64,000 bases of DNA from Tenacibaculum sp. M341 (GTDB lineage Bacteria > Bacteroidota > Bacteroidia > Flavobacteriales > Flavobacteriaceae), in NCBI RefSeq assembly GCF_004337695.1, contig NZ_SJXJ01000017.1:27837-91836 (forward strand), given 5' to 3'. Shown here one piece after another: positions 25,446-33,676 of this stretch. Under the pieces are notes generated by a model. That model made no database searches and was not told the DNA's origin. It saw only the letters and a program-made list of their open reading frames with translations. The position numbers and the translations under genes are program-made. How positions within the stretch are numbered: the stretch's first letter is position 1; each line of letters opens with the position of its first letter.

Positions 25446-28016
25446 TTACTTTTTTATAAAGCTTTTTGAAATTGTTTTAGAATCTGAAACGATTTTAATG
25501 AAGTAAATACCTCTAGGTAACTTTTGTAAATTAATCTTAGTTTCAGAAATATCTAATTTACCTTTTTGTATAATAGTACCAGAGAAATCGTGAATACTAT
25601 AAACACCTTCTTTTAAAGTAGATAGTTTTAGGTAAAAAGAGCCATTGTTCGGGTTTGGAATAACTTGTAGTTCATCATCATAATTAGTTGTAGTCGTTTT
25701 GTTATCATCTTTTAAAGATCTTTTAAAAACAAAACGTTCACCACCCTGAACAATTTCTTCTTCTGCACTTTGCTGAAGTACATCAAAAATAACTTCTTCT
25801 TTATCATCAATTTTTTCTAAGTTAAATTTAAATTGTAATAAAAAGCTTTCTTGATATTTTAAAGGAACCTTTCTAAAAGCAGCTTCATTCGAATAGATTA
25901 ATACTTTGTTTTTATCTAGTATTTTAATTCCTTCACCTTCTAGAGAACCGTATTCTAACATAATCTCAAAATATCTTTCGTCTATAGTTACTTCAACAGT
26001 TCCGCCTCTTTCAAAAAAAGAACCATCAATTTTATCACCTTTAAAACCTTTATCAGTAAATAGTACATTAATAAATTCTGAATTTCTTTCCACACCTCTA
26101 AAAAATAAACCTAAAGGCGAGTTATCAGGATCAACATCTTGAACACTAATATTCTTTTGAATAATGTTATTGTTGTTACGAGCATTAGGTTCAATTCTAC
26201 CATTCACTTCATTTGCCATAGGATCATCTGCTGAAATTATTCGAGCAGTTAAGCAAAAATGATGAATATCAGAAGCAAAATCATCAGGGTTTGGAGGAAA
26301 CCATGGAAGCTCTATGATAGTAGAACCACCTGGAGCAATAGCAGGTATTTGAGCTGTACCAAGAATATCACCATGCAACACAGGTGATCCACTTACGTTT
26401 TGAAAGAAATTTATAAAGTTTGTAGGCCATAATAATCCGGCAGAAGCTTTTGTCCAATATACTTTTAACGTAGCACAGTCTGATGTTTGACTTCCTCTGT
26501 TACGAACTCTTACGTATACACCATTAGGAGTTGCAGTTTTATACTCTGCATTTTGATGAGTGGTACCACCATCTAAATTTTGACGAATCCACATATCTTG
26601 ACTAGTCCAAGTAACACCATCAGGATTTGGTTCAGCACCAGTATCGGCAGGTTTGTCTTTCATGTATAAATCGAAATTAGTACCACTAGCAACACAACTA
26701 TCACAATCGGTTAAACACGCGGCATTAGCTACGTTACTTCTAAGTACGTTTCCAGGTTGAGGTCCAAAACCATTCGCAAAATTAATTCCGACCGATGGAA
26801 TTTGATGACAATAACTCATCATAGTTCCTCCAGAAGCAGGATTCCCAGGGTTTGCGCATGAACCTTCTGTAGATCCAGAACAACTATCAATAGCAGTGTT
26901 GTTTCCATTCCAAACGCAAGCATGTGTATGTCTTGAACCAAATAAATGACCAAACTCGTGAGTAACTACCATCACTGTCCATGTATAAGTGGGTACATTG
27001 GTAACAGTACTATTTAAACTACCAGAAACAGACAAACTATTATCTACATTAGAATTACACAATCCGTTAAAGCTAGCAGCCCAACCACTATTGATATTTC
27101 TAAAAGTTAATAGTTGTCCTAAATCTCCATTAATAGCGCTTGTATTATTTTGAAATTCACCAAGCAAAGGCAATGCATGATTTGCTGTATACGGATCAGT
27201 TGAGGTCCAAACATTTATTTCAGAAATAGTAGTGTCAATGCCTTCGTTATAATATAAAATGGCTACTTGGTTGTATAAAGCAGTAACATAATTTTCAACA
27301 TTAGCAACAGAGCCTAGTGTTGTAAACATATCCTCTTCAGTTTCAAAATAAAAGCGAACACAGTTTGTTCCGTAAGCATCAGCAGAAATACCACTACCAT
27401 TTAGCACATTTGGGTCATATCCTTCAAAATGATCATCTTTAACACCACATTCAAATTTATTAGTATTAATTAAATCTTTATCGTCATAAATAATAAACAC
27501 AGATGTGTCTATTAATTTACCGAGATTATAATTACTTTCTCCGTAAGAAATAATTCCTTTTACATCTCCATCAAAAAAGCTAATAGCTACTAAACTATTT
27601 TGTTCAATACCTCTTATAATACCTCTGTAATGTTTTGCGCTTTCTCTATTGGGTTTGTAACGTTCTTCTTTGTTGGTTACTAAATTGTAAGAATAAAATT
27701 TATCTTCTACTTCAATAAGATCAAGTTTTGCTTTATTTCCATTTATAGGTACTTCAATAGAAATATGAGAAGATTGTATTTCTTTTGGATGAATATTATA
27801 ATTCAATAACGATACATTTTTTAAACTTCTAAAAGCTTCTTTGTCAATTAGTTTTTCTTTTGGAATCTCAGAAGGAGAAAAAATATTGATGTTTTCGAAT
27901 TTTATTCCCTCAGTTTTAGCTGAAGAAATTTGCTTTGCCATTCTCTGTTGTCCATAAGTAGTAAATGGGCTTACTACAAATAGGAGTATTGTTAGGTAAG
28001 AGAGTGTTTTTTTCAT
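25446..28016 (-). CDS. T9SS-secreted reprolysin-like zinc metalloprotease (M12B type)
   Basis: 856-aa secreted protease. Signal peptide 1-22 (ending YGQ). A propeptide runs to about residue 200. The catalytic domain has VVTHEFGHLFGSRHTHACVW, i.e. HExxHxxGxxH, and the Met-turn GGTMMSYC about 35 residues later. A ~120-residue beta domain of Bacteroidetes proteases (RNRGSQTSDCATLKVYWTKA) follows. The last ~75 residues are a type A T9SS sorting domain (VIPNPNNGSFYLKLSTL, GTIIQKGKLDIS, LPRGIYFIKI). It should be exported by the Por/Gld machinery and act outside the cell. Confidence 0.92.
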   Translation of the reverse strand: MKKTLSYLTILLFVVSPFTTYGQQRMAKQISSAKTEGIKFENINIFSPSEIPKEKLIDKEAFRSLKNVSLLNYNIHPKEIQSSHISIEVPINGNKAKLDLIEVEDKFYSYNLVTNKEERYKPNRESAKHYRGIIRGIEQNSLVAISFFDGDVKGIISYGESNYNLGKLIDTSVFIIYDDKDLINTNKFECGVKDDHFEGYDPNVLNGSGISADAYGTNCVRFYFETEEDMFTTLGSVANVENYVTALYNQVAILYYNEGIDTTISEINVWTSTDPYTANHALPLLGEFQNNTSAINGDLGQLLTFRNINSGWAASFNGLCNSNVDNSLSVSGSLNSTVTNVPTYTWTVMVVTHEFGHLFGSRHTHACVWNGNNTAIDSCSGSTEGSCANPGNPASGGTMMSYCHQIPSVGINFANGFGPQPGNVLRSNVANAACLTDCDSCVASGTNFDLYMKDKPADTGAEPNPDGVTWTSQDMWIRQNLDGGTTHQNAEYKTATPNGVYVRVRNRGSQTSDCATLKVYWTKASAGLLWPTNFINFFQNVSGSPVLHGDILGTAQIPAIAPGGSTIIELPWFPPNPDDFASDIHHFCLTARIISADDPMANEVNGRIEPNARNNNNIIQKNISVQDVDPDNSPLGLFFRGVERNSEFINVLFTDKGFKGDKIDGSFFERGGTVEVTIDERYFEIMLEYGSLEGEGIKILDKNKVLIYSNEAAFRKVPLKYQESFLLQFKFNLEKIDDKEEVIFDVLQQSAEEEIVQGGERFVFKRSLKDDNKTTTTNYDDELQVIPNPNNGSFYLKLSTLKEGVYSIHDFSGTIIQKGKLDISETKINLQKLPRGIYFIKIVSDSKTISKSFIKK

Positions 28017-28349
28017 TTTATTGTTTTTTAGTTGTTCCTACTCGTTCGCTTTTCGGATTTCCGCGATTGTGATTATGAAGACACGTATCTAAAAACAATT
28101 GTTTAATGGCTATCTTTTAATGGTTTAATTATAAATAGCGTTGTAATTACAGTACAAATTTCTGAATAAAAAATAGTTTAAACATTGGGTAAAAACCTAG
28201 TATTTAAAGGGGAGAAAAAACTGAAAAACGGGTATAAAACCTTTGTTTTTTAAAAAGATGTTTTTAATCGTAAAATTTAAAGAGTAGTTTTGTTTAAAAT
28301 ATTGTATTAAAGAAGAATAAGGTTACTTTAGTTAATAAAATTGTATAAT
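28017..28349. other. 333-bp divergent intergenic region
   Basis: No coding frame. It holds the promoters of the metalloprotease (minus, no clear box found) and of the DUF3592 gene (plus, TAGTTTTG at 28285-28292). A short CGGA-TT-TCCG palindrome lies in the protease leader near 28056. Confidence 0.5.
28285..28292 (+). promoter_or_regulatory. -7 box of the DUF3592 gene
   Basis: TAGTTTTG, an exact TAnnTTTG match 57 bp before the ATG at 28350. Confidence 0.45.
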
Positions 28350-28760
28350 ATGTTTGTTTACTGTTTAGTTATTGAATTGTTATTATTTGTTTGGTATCTT
28401 ACTGAATTTTACAAGTTTTATAGGTATAAATATGAATCAGTAGAAGTGATTGCTACAGTTGTAAATAAAGAAAGAAGTATTTTATTTCAAAGAGCTTCAA
28501 CTAAATTTTTTACGGGTGAAAAAAGAGTTTTGAGCATAACTTTTGAATATAATATTAATGAGAGAACTTTTAGGAAAGAGGAAAAAATTCTCGAAGAAGC
28601 ATATAAAGAAATTGATGAAAACTGTATTAAAGTTTTAGTTTTAAAAAAGTTTCCTATTAAATGTACATTGAAATCACATAATTTAAGGTTTCAAAATGCT
28701 TTACTGGTTTTAGTTGTATTTATTTTTTGGACTTTGTTGATTGTAATTTTAAGTAAATGA
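28350..28760 (+). CDS. DUF3592-like small membrane protein
   Basis: 136 aa from ATG 28350 (a TTG three codons earlier is less likely). Two membrane helices, at the very N-terminus and at residues ~113-133, enclose a soluble beta-rich segment with VEVIATVVNKERSIL and SITFEYNINERTFRKEE, which is the DUF3592 pattern. The ATGA overlap with the next gene shows co-transcription and coupled translation. Function unknown. A similar protein lies at 29321-29770. Confidence 0.6.
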   Translation: MFVYCLVIELLLFVWYLTEFYKFYRYKYESVEVIATVVNKERSILFQRASTKFFTGEKRVLSITFEYNINERTFRKEEKILEEAYKEIDENCIKVLVLKKFPIKCTLKSHNLRFQNALLVLVVFIFWTLLIVILSK

Positions 28761-29269
28761 AAATAGATAAAAGTAAATTAGATAAAATTGATGTTTTTAG
28801 ATATGTGCAGAACGTTGAAAATACCAAAGAGTATTTTTTTACAGGAGAAGACCAAAACATACTAAAAGGTTTAAAAAAAGAATGTTTTTTACCAAAAGAA
28901 AAGTTTGAGTTAAGTATTGTAGATTGGTTATATGATGAGCTTTATATTTTTAAAACATCGATAAATAGTTTTACAGATTTAGAAGAATTTTTTTTCTATG
29001 CAAATCATTCAACACTTAATAATGATGATTGGGTAAGTAAAGCTGAAAATTTTGATGTAAAGGTGGTGTATCTAACTTCAGAAAAATTGAAAGAAACAAT
29101 TAATTTGGGAATTGAAGCAACACTGTTAGAAAGTAGTAGTTTAAAGGTGTTTTTAGAGTTTGATAAAATTGAAACACCCATTTGGTTATTAAATTCATAC
29201 AATCCATTATTTTTAGGTTTTATTTATAAAAAGCATTATTACTATTTAAATTACAATGGATATATTTAG
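28757..29269 (+). CDS. Cytoplasmic protein of unknown function
   Basis: 170 aa, no signal or membrane segment, acidic and rich in Phe/Tyr. Start overlaps the stop of the DUF3592 gene by 4 bp. No family recognised. Its size, composition and company of small membrane proteins resemble orphan immunity-type or accessory proteins, but there is no toxin next to it, so this is only a possibility. Confidence 0.6.
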   Translation: MKIDKSKLDKIDVFRYVQNVENTKEYFFTGEDQNILKGLKKECFLPKEKFELSIVDWLYDELYIFKTSINSFTDLEEFFFYANHSTLNNDDWVSKAENFDVKVVYLTSEKLKETINLGIEATLLESSSLKVFLEFDKIETPIWLLNSYNPLFLGFIYKKHYYYLNYNGYI

Positions 29270-29320
29270 GTGTGTTTTTTTGTTTGAAAAAGAGATAATT
29301 AAAAGGGTAAAGGTAATATT

Positions 29321-29770
29321 TTGAACGATTTATATGTTTTTTTATTCATTCTAGGTGTATTAAATACTTTTTTGGGTTATAAGTTGATTAGAGGAATTGT
29401 AACTATTTATAACTTTAAAAAAGGGGCTATTATCCAAGGTGAAGTTTTAAAGATTTCATGGAAACCTGTTGTTTTGATAAAAATGAGTTATCTGTTTCCT
29501 AAAGAACAACTAAAAGTTTCTTTTAAGTTTAAATTAAATGAAGTTTTTTATGAAAAAACAGAAGAGGATGTTTATTTTGTGTTTAGGAGAATAGGGATAA
29601 AATCACCACCTAAAGTAGGAAAAGAAATTCAGCTTTATGTTCCTAAAAATAATAACCCCAACAATGTAACAATTAACAATCCCAATAAAAGTATAAAACC
29701 TTTAATTCTCTTAGCTTTTTTATTTATATTTTCTCTTTCAGTTATGAGTTTGGTATTACTAAATATTTAG
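29321..29770 (+). CDS. DUF3592-like small membrane protein, TTG start
   Basis: 149 aa. The only in-frame start that keeps the first membrane helix is TTG at 29321 (MNDLYVFLFILGVLNTFLGY); an ATG at 29334 is in another frame. Membrane helices at ~4-22 and ~126-148 flank a soluble segment with GAIIQGEVLKISWKP and KVSFKFKLNEVFYEKTEEDV, the DUF3592 arrangement. Third gene of a small cluster with 28350 and 28757; 51 bp gap. Confidence 0.55.
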   Translation: MNDLYVFLFILGVLNTFLGYKLIRGIVTIYNFKKGAIIQGEVLKISWKPVVLIKMSYLFPKEQLKVSFKFKLNEVFYEKTEEDVYFVFRRIGIKSPPKVGKEIQLYVPKNNNPNNVTINNPNKSIKPLILLAFLFIFSLSVMSLVLLNI

Positions 29771-30073
29771 GAAATAAAATCAGAAAAGCATCAGTAAAAA
29801 CATTAAACAAAACATAATTATATAAAAAGTAAATAATCAAAAGTATTTCATTACTTTTGGTTTAGCTAACGCCCCCATGCATTTCATATTTTTTGTAGCA
29901 TAACTATAAGAATACAACATAAACTTCGTTGTAGAAAAGGTGTGATTCAAGGCATTTATAAGCTAGAATATTAAATAAAAAACAACAAATAATTACTAGA
30001 TTCTTACAAATCTATAGTACGTAATTCAAAATTGGTAATTAATTACTACTTTGCAACAAATACTTAATTGATA
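29771..30073. other. 303-bp intergenic region before DUF4290-murA
   Basis: No coding frame. A TAnnTTTG box (TACTTTTG, 29852-29859) would give a ~200-nt leader or a separate short RNA. The segment around 29865-29881 (TTAGCTAACGCCCCCAT) is unusually GC-rich for this genome and may be a relic of a cassette or repeat; I cannot identify it. Confidence 0.35.
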
Positions 30074-30712
30074 ATGACGTTTGATTTAGAATACAACTCA
30101 GAAAGAACAAAATTAATTATTCCTGAATACGGAAGACATATACAAAAGTTGGTCAATCATTGTGTTGACTTACCTACAAAAGAAGAAAGAAATACCATGG
30201 CTAAAGCCATTATAGATGTAATGGGTAATCTACAGCCGCATTTAAGAGATGTGCCTGATTTTAAACATAAGTTATGGGATCAATTATACATCATGTCTGA
30301 TTTTAAATTAGATGTTGATTCTCAATATGAAAAACCTTCAGAAGAAGAACTAAAAGAAAAACCAAGTCCTTTACCTTACCCAAAGTCAGCTTCAAAATAT
30401 AGGTTTTACGGAACCAATATTCAAACTATGATCGATGTTGCTTTAACTTGGGAAAAAGGAGATAAAAGAGAAGCTTTAGAGTTTACAATAGCCAACCACA
30501 TGAAAAAGTGTTATTTAAACTGGAATAAAGATACTGTAGAAGATGCTGTTATTTACGATCATTTATTTGAATTGTCTGATTGTGAGATAGATTTAAGAGG
30601 AAGAGAAGACGAATTAGCAGACACTAAAAGTTTATTACGAAGCAGAAGTTCTCAAGGAAAAAAGAAATCAACAAACAATAATCATAAAAACAATAAAAAC
30701 AGAAAAAGGTAA
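30074..30712 (+). CDS. DUF4290 protein
   Basis: 212 aa from ATG 30074 (MTFDLEYNSERTKLIIPEYG), the conserved start of this Bacteroidetes-specific family. Further conserved blocks are GRHIQKLVNHCVDLPTKEER and WDQLYIMSDFKLDVD; the C-terminus is a basic, Asn/Lys-rich tail (NNNHKNNKNRKR) that could bind nucleic acid. Its TAA abuts the murA ATG with no gap, so the two are translated from one message. Function is unknown but the fixed link with murA hints at cell-envelope growth. Confidence 0.8.
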   Translation: MTFDLEYNSERTKLIIPEYGRHIQKLVNHCVDLPTKEERNTMAKAIIDVMGNLQPHLRDVPDFKHKLWDQLYIMSDFKLDVDSQYEKPSEEELKEKPSPLPYPKSASKYRFYGTNIQTMIDVALTWEKGDKREALEFTIANHMKKCYLNWNKDTVEDAVIYDHLFELSDCEIDLRGREDELADTKSLLRSRSSQGKKKSTNNNHKNNKNRKR

Positions 30713-32026
30713 ATGGCATCATTTAAAATAGAGGGAGGTCATAAACTAAGTGGCGTAATAACACCTCAAGGAGCTAAAAATGAAGCATTACAAGTAATTT
30801 GTGCTGTTTTATTAACCTCTGAAAAAGTAATCATCAATAATATACCAGATATTATTGATGTTAATAAGCTAATATTTATTTTAGGAGAATTAGGCGTAAA
30901 AATTGAAAAACTTAGTGCCAATTCTTACAGCTTTCAGGCAGATGATATCAACCTTAAATATTTAGAGAGTCCAGAGTTTAAAAGAGATGGAAGTTCGTTA
31001 AGAGGTTCAATCATGATTGTTGGACCATTATTGGCTCGCTTTGGAAAAGGATATATTCCAAGACCTGGTGGAGATAAAATAGGTAGAAGAAGATTAGATA
31101 CTCATTTTGAAGGATTCATAAATTTAGGTGCTAAGTTCCGTTATAATCGTGAAGAATATTTTTATGGTGTAGAAGCAGAAGACGGATTAACGGGTACTAA
31201 TATGTTATTAGACGAAGCTTCTGTAACAGGTACAGCCAACATTATAATGGCAGCTGTATTGGCAAAAGGAACAACGACTATATATAATGCAGCTTGCGAG
31301 CCTTACATTCAACAATTGTCAAAAATGTTGAATAGTATGGGAGCTAAAATATCAGGAGTTGGCTCTAATTTACTAACTATTGAAGGAGTAGAGGTTTTAG
31401 GTGGTTGTGAGCATAGAATTTTGCCTGATATGATTGAGATTGGTAGTTGGATTGGTATGGCAGCAATGACTCAATCTGAATTAACAATTAAAGATGTTAG
31501 TTGGAAAGATTTAGGTCAAATTCCAGATGTTTTTAGAAAACTAGGAATTCAATTAGAAAAAAAGAACGACGATATTTATATCCCTTCTCAAGATAGCTAC
31601 GAGATTCAAAACTATATAGATGGATCTGTGTTAACAGTTGCAGATGCACCTTGGCCTGGGTTTACTCCAGATTTATTAAGTATTGTTTTAGTGGTAGCTA
31701 CACAGGCTAAAGGAACAGTATTAATACACCAAAAGATGTTTGAGAGTAGATTGTTCTTTGTAGACAAATTGATAGATATGGGCGCTAAAGTAATTTTATG
31801 CGACCCTCACAGAGCTACAGTAATTGGGCACGATCGTCAGTCTCAATTAAAAGCAACAAAAATGACTTCACCAGATATTCGTGCAGGAATATCTTTATTA
31901 ATAGCAGCTTTATCAGCTAAAGGTACTAGTATTATCAATAATATAGAGCAAATTGATAGAGGGTACGAACGTATTGTAGAACGATTGACTGCAATAGGAG
32001 CTAAGATAGAGCGTATAGAAGATTAA
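30713..32026 (+). CDS. murA: UDP-N-acetylglucosamine 1-carboxyvinyltransferase (Asp-type active site)
   Basis: First committed step of peptidoglycan synthesis: transfers enolpyruvate from PEP to UDP-GlcNAc. 437 aa, full length. PQGAKNEALQVI near residue 18 holds the catalytic Lys-Asn pair. The loop normally PGGCxIG reads PGGDKIG with Asp at residue 121, the position of E. coli Cys115. Asp enzymes are active but not alkylated by fosfomycin (known for mycobacteria and chlamydiae). It follows DUF4290 without a gap and ends before a strong terminator. Confidence 0.97.
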   Translation: MASFKIEGGHKLSGVITPQGAKNEALQVICAVLLTSEKVIINNIPDIIDVNKLIFILGELGVKIEKLSANSYSFQADDINLKYLESPEFKRDGSSLRGSIMIVGPLLARFGKGYIPRPGGDKIGRRRLDTHFEGFINLGAKFRYNREEYFYGVEAEDGLTGTNMLLDEASVTGTANIIMAAVLAKGTTTIYNAACEPYIQQLSKMLNSMGAKISGVGSNLLTIEGVEVLGGCEHRILPDMIEIGSWIGMAAMTQSELTIKDVSWKDLGQIPDVFRKLGIQLEKKNDDIYIPSQDSYEIQNYIDGSVLTVADAPWPGFTPDLLSIVLVVATQAKGTVLIHQKMFESRLFFVDKLIDMGAKVILCDPHRATVIGHDRQSQLKATKMTSPDIRAGISLLIAALSAKGTSIINNIEQIDRGYERIVERLTAIGAKIERIED

Positions 32027-32052
32027 GAAATATATAAATTCAACGATAAAAA

Positions 32053-32089
32053 AATAAGGCGTAGTTTACTAACTATGCCTTATTTTTTA
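32053..32089 (+). terminator. Intrinsic terminator of murA
   Basis: AATAAGGCGTAGTT pairs with AACTATGCCTTATT (one G-U) around TACT, then a T run. Confidence 0.88.
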
Positions 32090-32145
32090 TCATAAAGTTA
32101 ACTTTTAAAAAGAGCAGTTTTGCCAAGCAAAATAATTTATTTCGC

Positions 32146-32153
32146 TAAATTTG
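32146..32153 (+). promoter_or_regulatory. -7 box of the second DUF6503 gene
   Basis: TAAATTTG matches TAnnTTTG, 26 bp before the chosen ATG at 32180; it argues against the longer frame that begins at 32120. Confidence 0.5.
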
Positions 32154-32179
32154 ATAGATTATTAAAACCAAATAGGATA

Positions 32180-32941
32180 ATGAAAAAACTAATATTATCA
32201 GCCTCAATTTTTTTCTTCTGTGCAAGTTTATTAGGGCAAAAAACTACTGAAAACTTTACAAAATCCATAGAGAAAAGTCATAGTAAAGAAATGTTTTTAA
32301 GTCAAAAATATATTTCTTACGAAATTGATATAAAGTTTGGAGGGAAAGACTACATGACCGGAACTATTATTCAGGAAACAGGTGGCGGAAAAATTAAAAT
32401 CCTAAAGAAAGACGGATCTATAATTTTATTCGATGGAGAAAGTGTTTATGGAAAAGGCATTGTAGAAAAAGGAGAGTCAGGTGCTCGATTTGATATTTTT
32501 ACATGGTCATATTTTTTGAGTCTACCTTATAAATTGAATGACAAAGGAACCATTTGGTCTGATTTTTCGAAACATAAATGGGGAAAAGAACAATTAGAAA
32601 CAGGAAAGTTATCGTTTCAATCAGGAACTGGAGATGCGCCAGATGATTGGTACGTAATTTATAAAAATGATAAAAATAAACTTGTTGGGGCTGCATATAT
32701 TGTAAGTTTTGGTAAAGGAAAAAAAGAAGCAGAGAAAGAACCTCATGCGATTAAGTATAATAATTTTACTGATGTAAAAGGAATATCATTTGCTACAGAT
32801 TGGACTTTTCATATGTGGAATTTAAAAGAAGGATACACAACATTAATTGGAGAAGTTAAATTAAATAATATATCATTCTTAAAATCAGCAGATTTTTCTG
32901 TACCAGAAGGGAGCAAGAAAATTGAAGCGCCTAAATTTTAA
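32180..32941 (+). CDS. DUF6503-like exported protein
   Basis: 253 aa from ATG 32180 (MKKLILSASIFFFCASLLGQ), giving an SPI signal; the promoter box at 32146 supports this start. The body has SHSKEMFLSQKYISYEIDIK and DDWYVIYKNDKNKLVGAAYI, with AIKYNNFTDVKGISF near residue 205, matching blocks in the lipoprotein at 22115-22885. Unlike that paralogue it has no lipobox Cys and no charged linker, so it is probably a free periplasmic form. Monocistronic, followed by a dyad. Confidence 0.6.
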   Translation: MKKLILSASIFFFCASLLGQKTTENFTKSIEKSHSKEMFLSQKYISYEIDIKFGGKDYMTGTIIQETGGGKIKILKKDGSIILFDGESVYGKGIVEKGESGARFDIFTWSYFLSLPYKLNDKGTIWSDFSKHKWGKEQLETGKLSFQSGTGDAPDDWYVIYKNDKNKLVGAAYIVSFGKGKKEAEKEPHAIKYNNFTDVKGISFATDWTFHMWNLKEGYTTLIGEVKLNNISFLKSADFSVPEGSKKIEAPKF

Positions 32942-32963
32942 TTTTGGACAAAAAATATTTATC

Positions 32964-32993
32964 AAAATAGTGTCAACTTGACACTATTTTTTT
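32964..32993 (+). terminator. Terminator of the DUF6503 gene, also a palindrome next to the grpE promoter
   Basis: AAAATAGTGTCAA and TTGACACTATTTT are perfect arms with one base between, followed by a T run, 22 bp past the stop. It ends just before the grpE sigma-54-type promoter. The TGTCA/TGACA half-sites resemble those upstream of dnaK, so it may double as a regulator site. Confidence 0.7.
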
Positions 32994-32994
32994 A

Positions 32995-33011
32995 TTGGCA
33001 GTATTCTTGCT
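32995..33011 (+). promoter_or_regulatory. Sigma-54 promoter of grpE-dnaJ
   Basis: TTGGCAGTATTCTTGCT matches the sigma-54 consensus TTGGCAC-N5-TTGCT, with GG-N10-GC exactly spaced (GG 32997-32998, GC 33009-33010). Transcription would begin near 33022, giving a 26-nt leader to the ATG at 33048. No TAnnTTTG box is seen in this interval. Confidence 0.68.
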
Positions 33012-33047
33012 TAAAAAAAGTAAATAAAATTAAGAAAACGATTTACA

Positions 33048-33608
33048 ATGAGTAAAGACGAATATACTAAAGAAGACGAGCTAAAAGACGCTATTAATAA
33101 TGGTGATGTAGAAATAAATCAGGAAGAGGTTAAAAATACTGACGAAAAAGAAGTAACAGAGCCTACTTCAGAAGAACTTTTACAAGCTGAAAAAGATAAA
33201 TATTTACGTCTTTTTGCTGAATTTGAAAATTATAAAAAGAGAACAACCAAAGAAAGGATAGAATTATTTAAAACGGCAAATCAGGAAGTAATGACAGTTT
33301 TACTGCCAATTTTAGATGATTTTGAAAGAGCTTTGACACATATAGATGATGATAAAGAAGCTGAGGAGTTAAGAAAAGGAGTGTTGTTAATATATCAAAA
33401 GCTATTAAAAACATTAGAACAAAAAGGTTTAGTAGCTATTGAAGTAAAGCAAGGAGATGATTTTGATGCAGATACTCATGATGCGATTACACAAATACCA
33501 GCACCATCTGACGATTTAAAAGGTAAAATCATTGACTGTGTAGAGAAAGGATATAAGTTAGGAGAAAAAATTATACGTCACCCTAAAGTAGTTGTAGGAC
33601 AAGCGTAA
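33048..33608 (+). CDS. grpE: Nucleotide exchange factor GrpE
   Basis: Releases ADP from DnaK. 186 aa: an acidic, disordered N-terminus (1-50), a long dimerising helix (EEL...RLFAEFENYKKRTTKERI), and the C-terminal beta domain with VEKGYKLGEKIIRHPKVVVG, the family signature. First gene of grpE-dnaJ, under a sigma-54-type promoter. Confidence 0.96.
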   Translation: MSKDEYTKEDELKDAINNGDVEINQEEVKNTDEKEVTEPTSEELLQAEKDKYLRLFAEFENYKKRTTKERIELFKTANQEVMTVLLPILDDFERALTHIDDDKEAEELRKGVLLIYQKLLKTLEQKGLVAIEVKQGDDFDADTHDAITQIPAPSDDLKGKIIDCVEKGYKLGEKIIRHPKVVVGQA

Positions 33609-33612
33609 ATAT

Positions 33613-33670
33613 TTATCAGTTATCAATTATCGATGATCAATGATCATTGTTAATTGTTAATAGTTAATTG
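33613..33670. repeat. AT-rich iterated TTATCA/TGATCA spacer
   Basis: The 68-bp gap between grpE and dnaJ is a run of short related words (TTATCAGTTATCAATTATC, GATGATCAATGATCATTG, TTAATTGTTAATAGTTAATT). Similar words recur at 43108-43140 and 47907-47960. It may be a slipped-repeat or a folded RNA spacer. Confidence 0.4.
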
Positions 33671-33676
33671 AATAAA

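Noticed and set aside
29865-29881. Integron attC-like site
   Set aside because: TTAGCTAACGCC looks suggestive, but no complementary right half or cassette arrangement was found.
33613-33670. Possible CRISPR-like or tandem array
   Set aside because: Words are too short and irregular, with no unique spacers of constant length and no cas genes.
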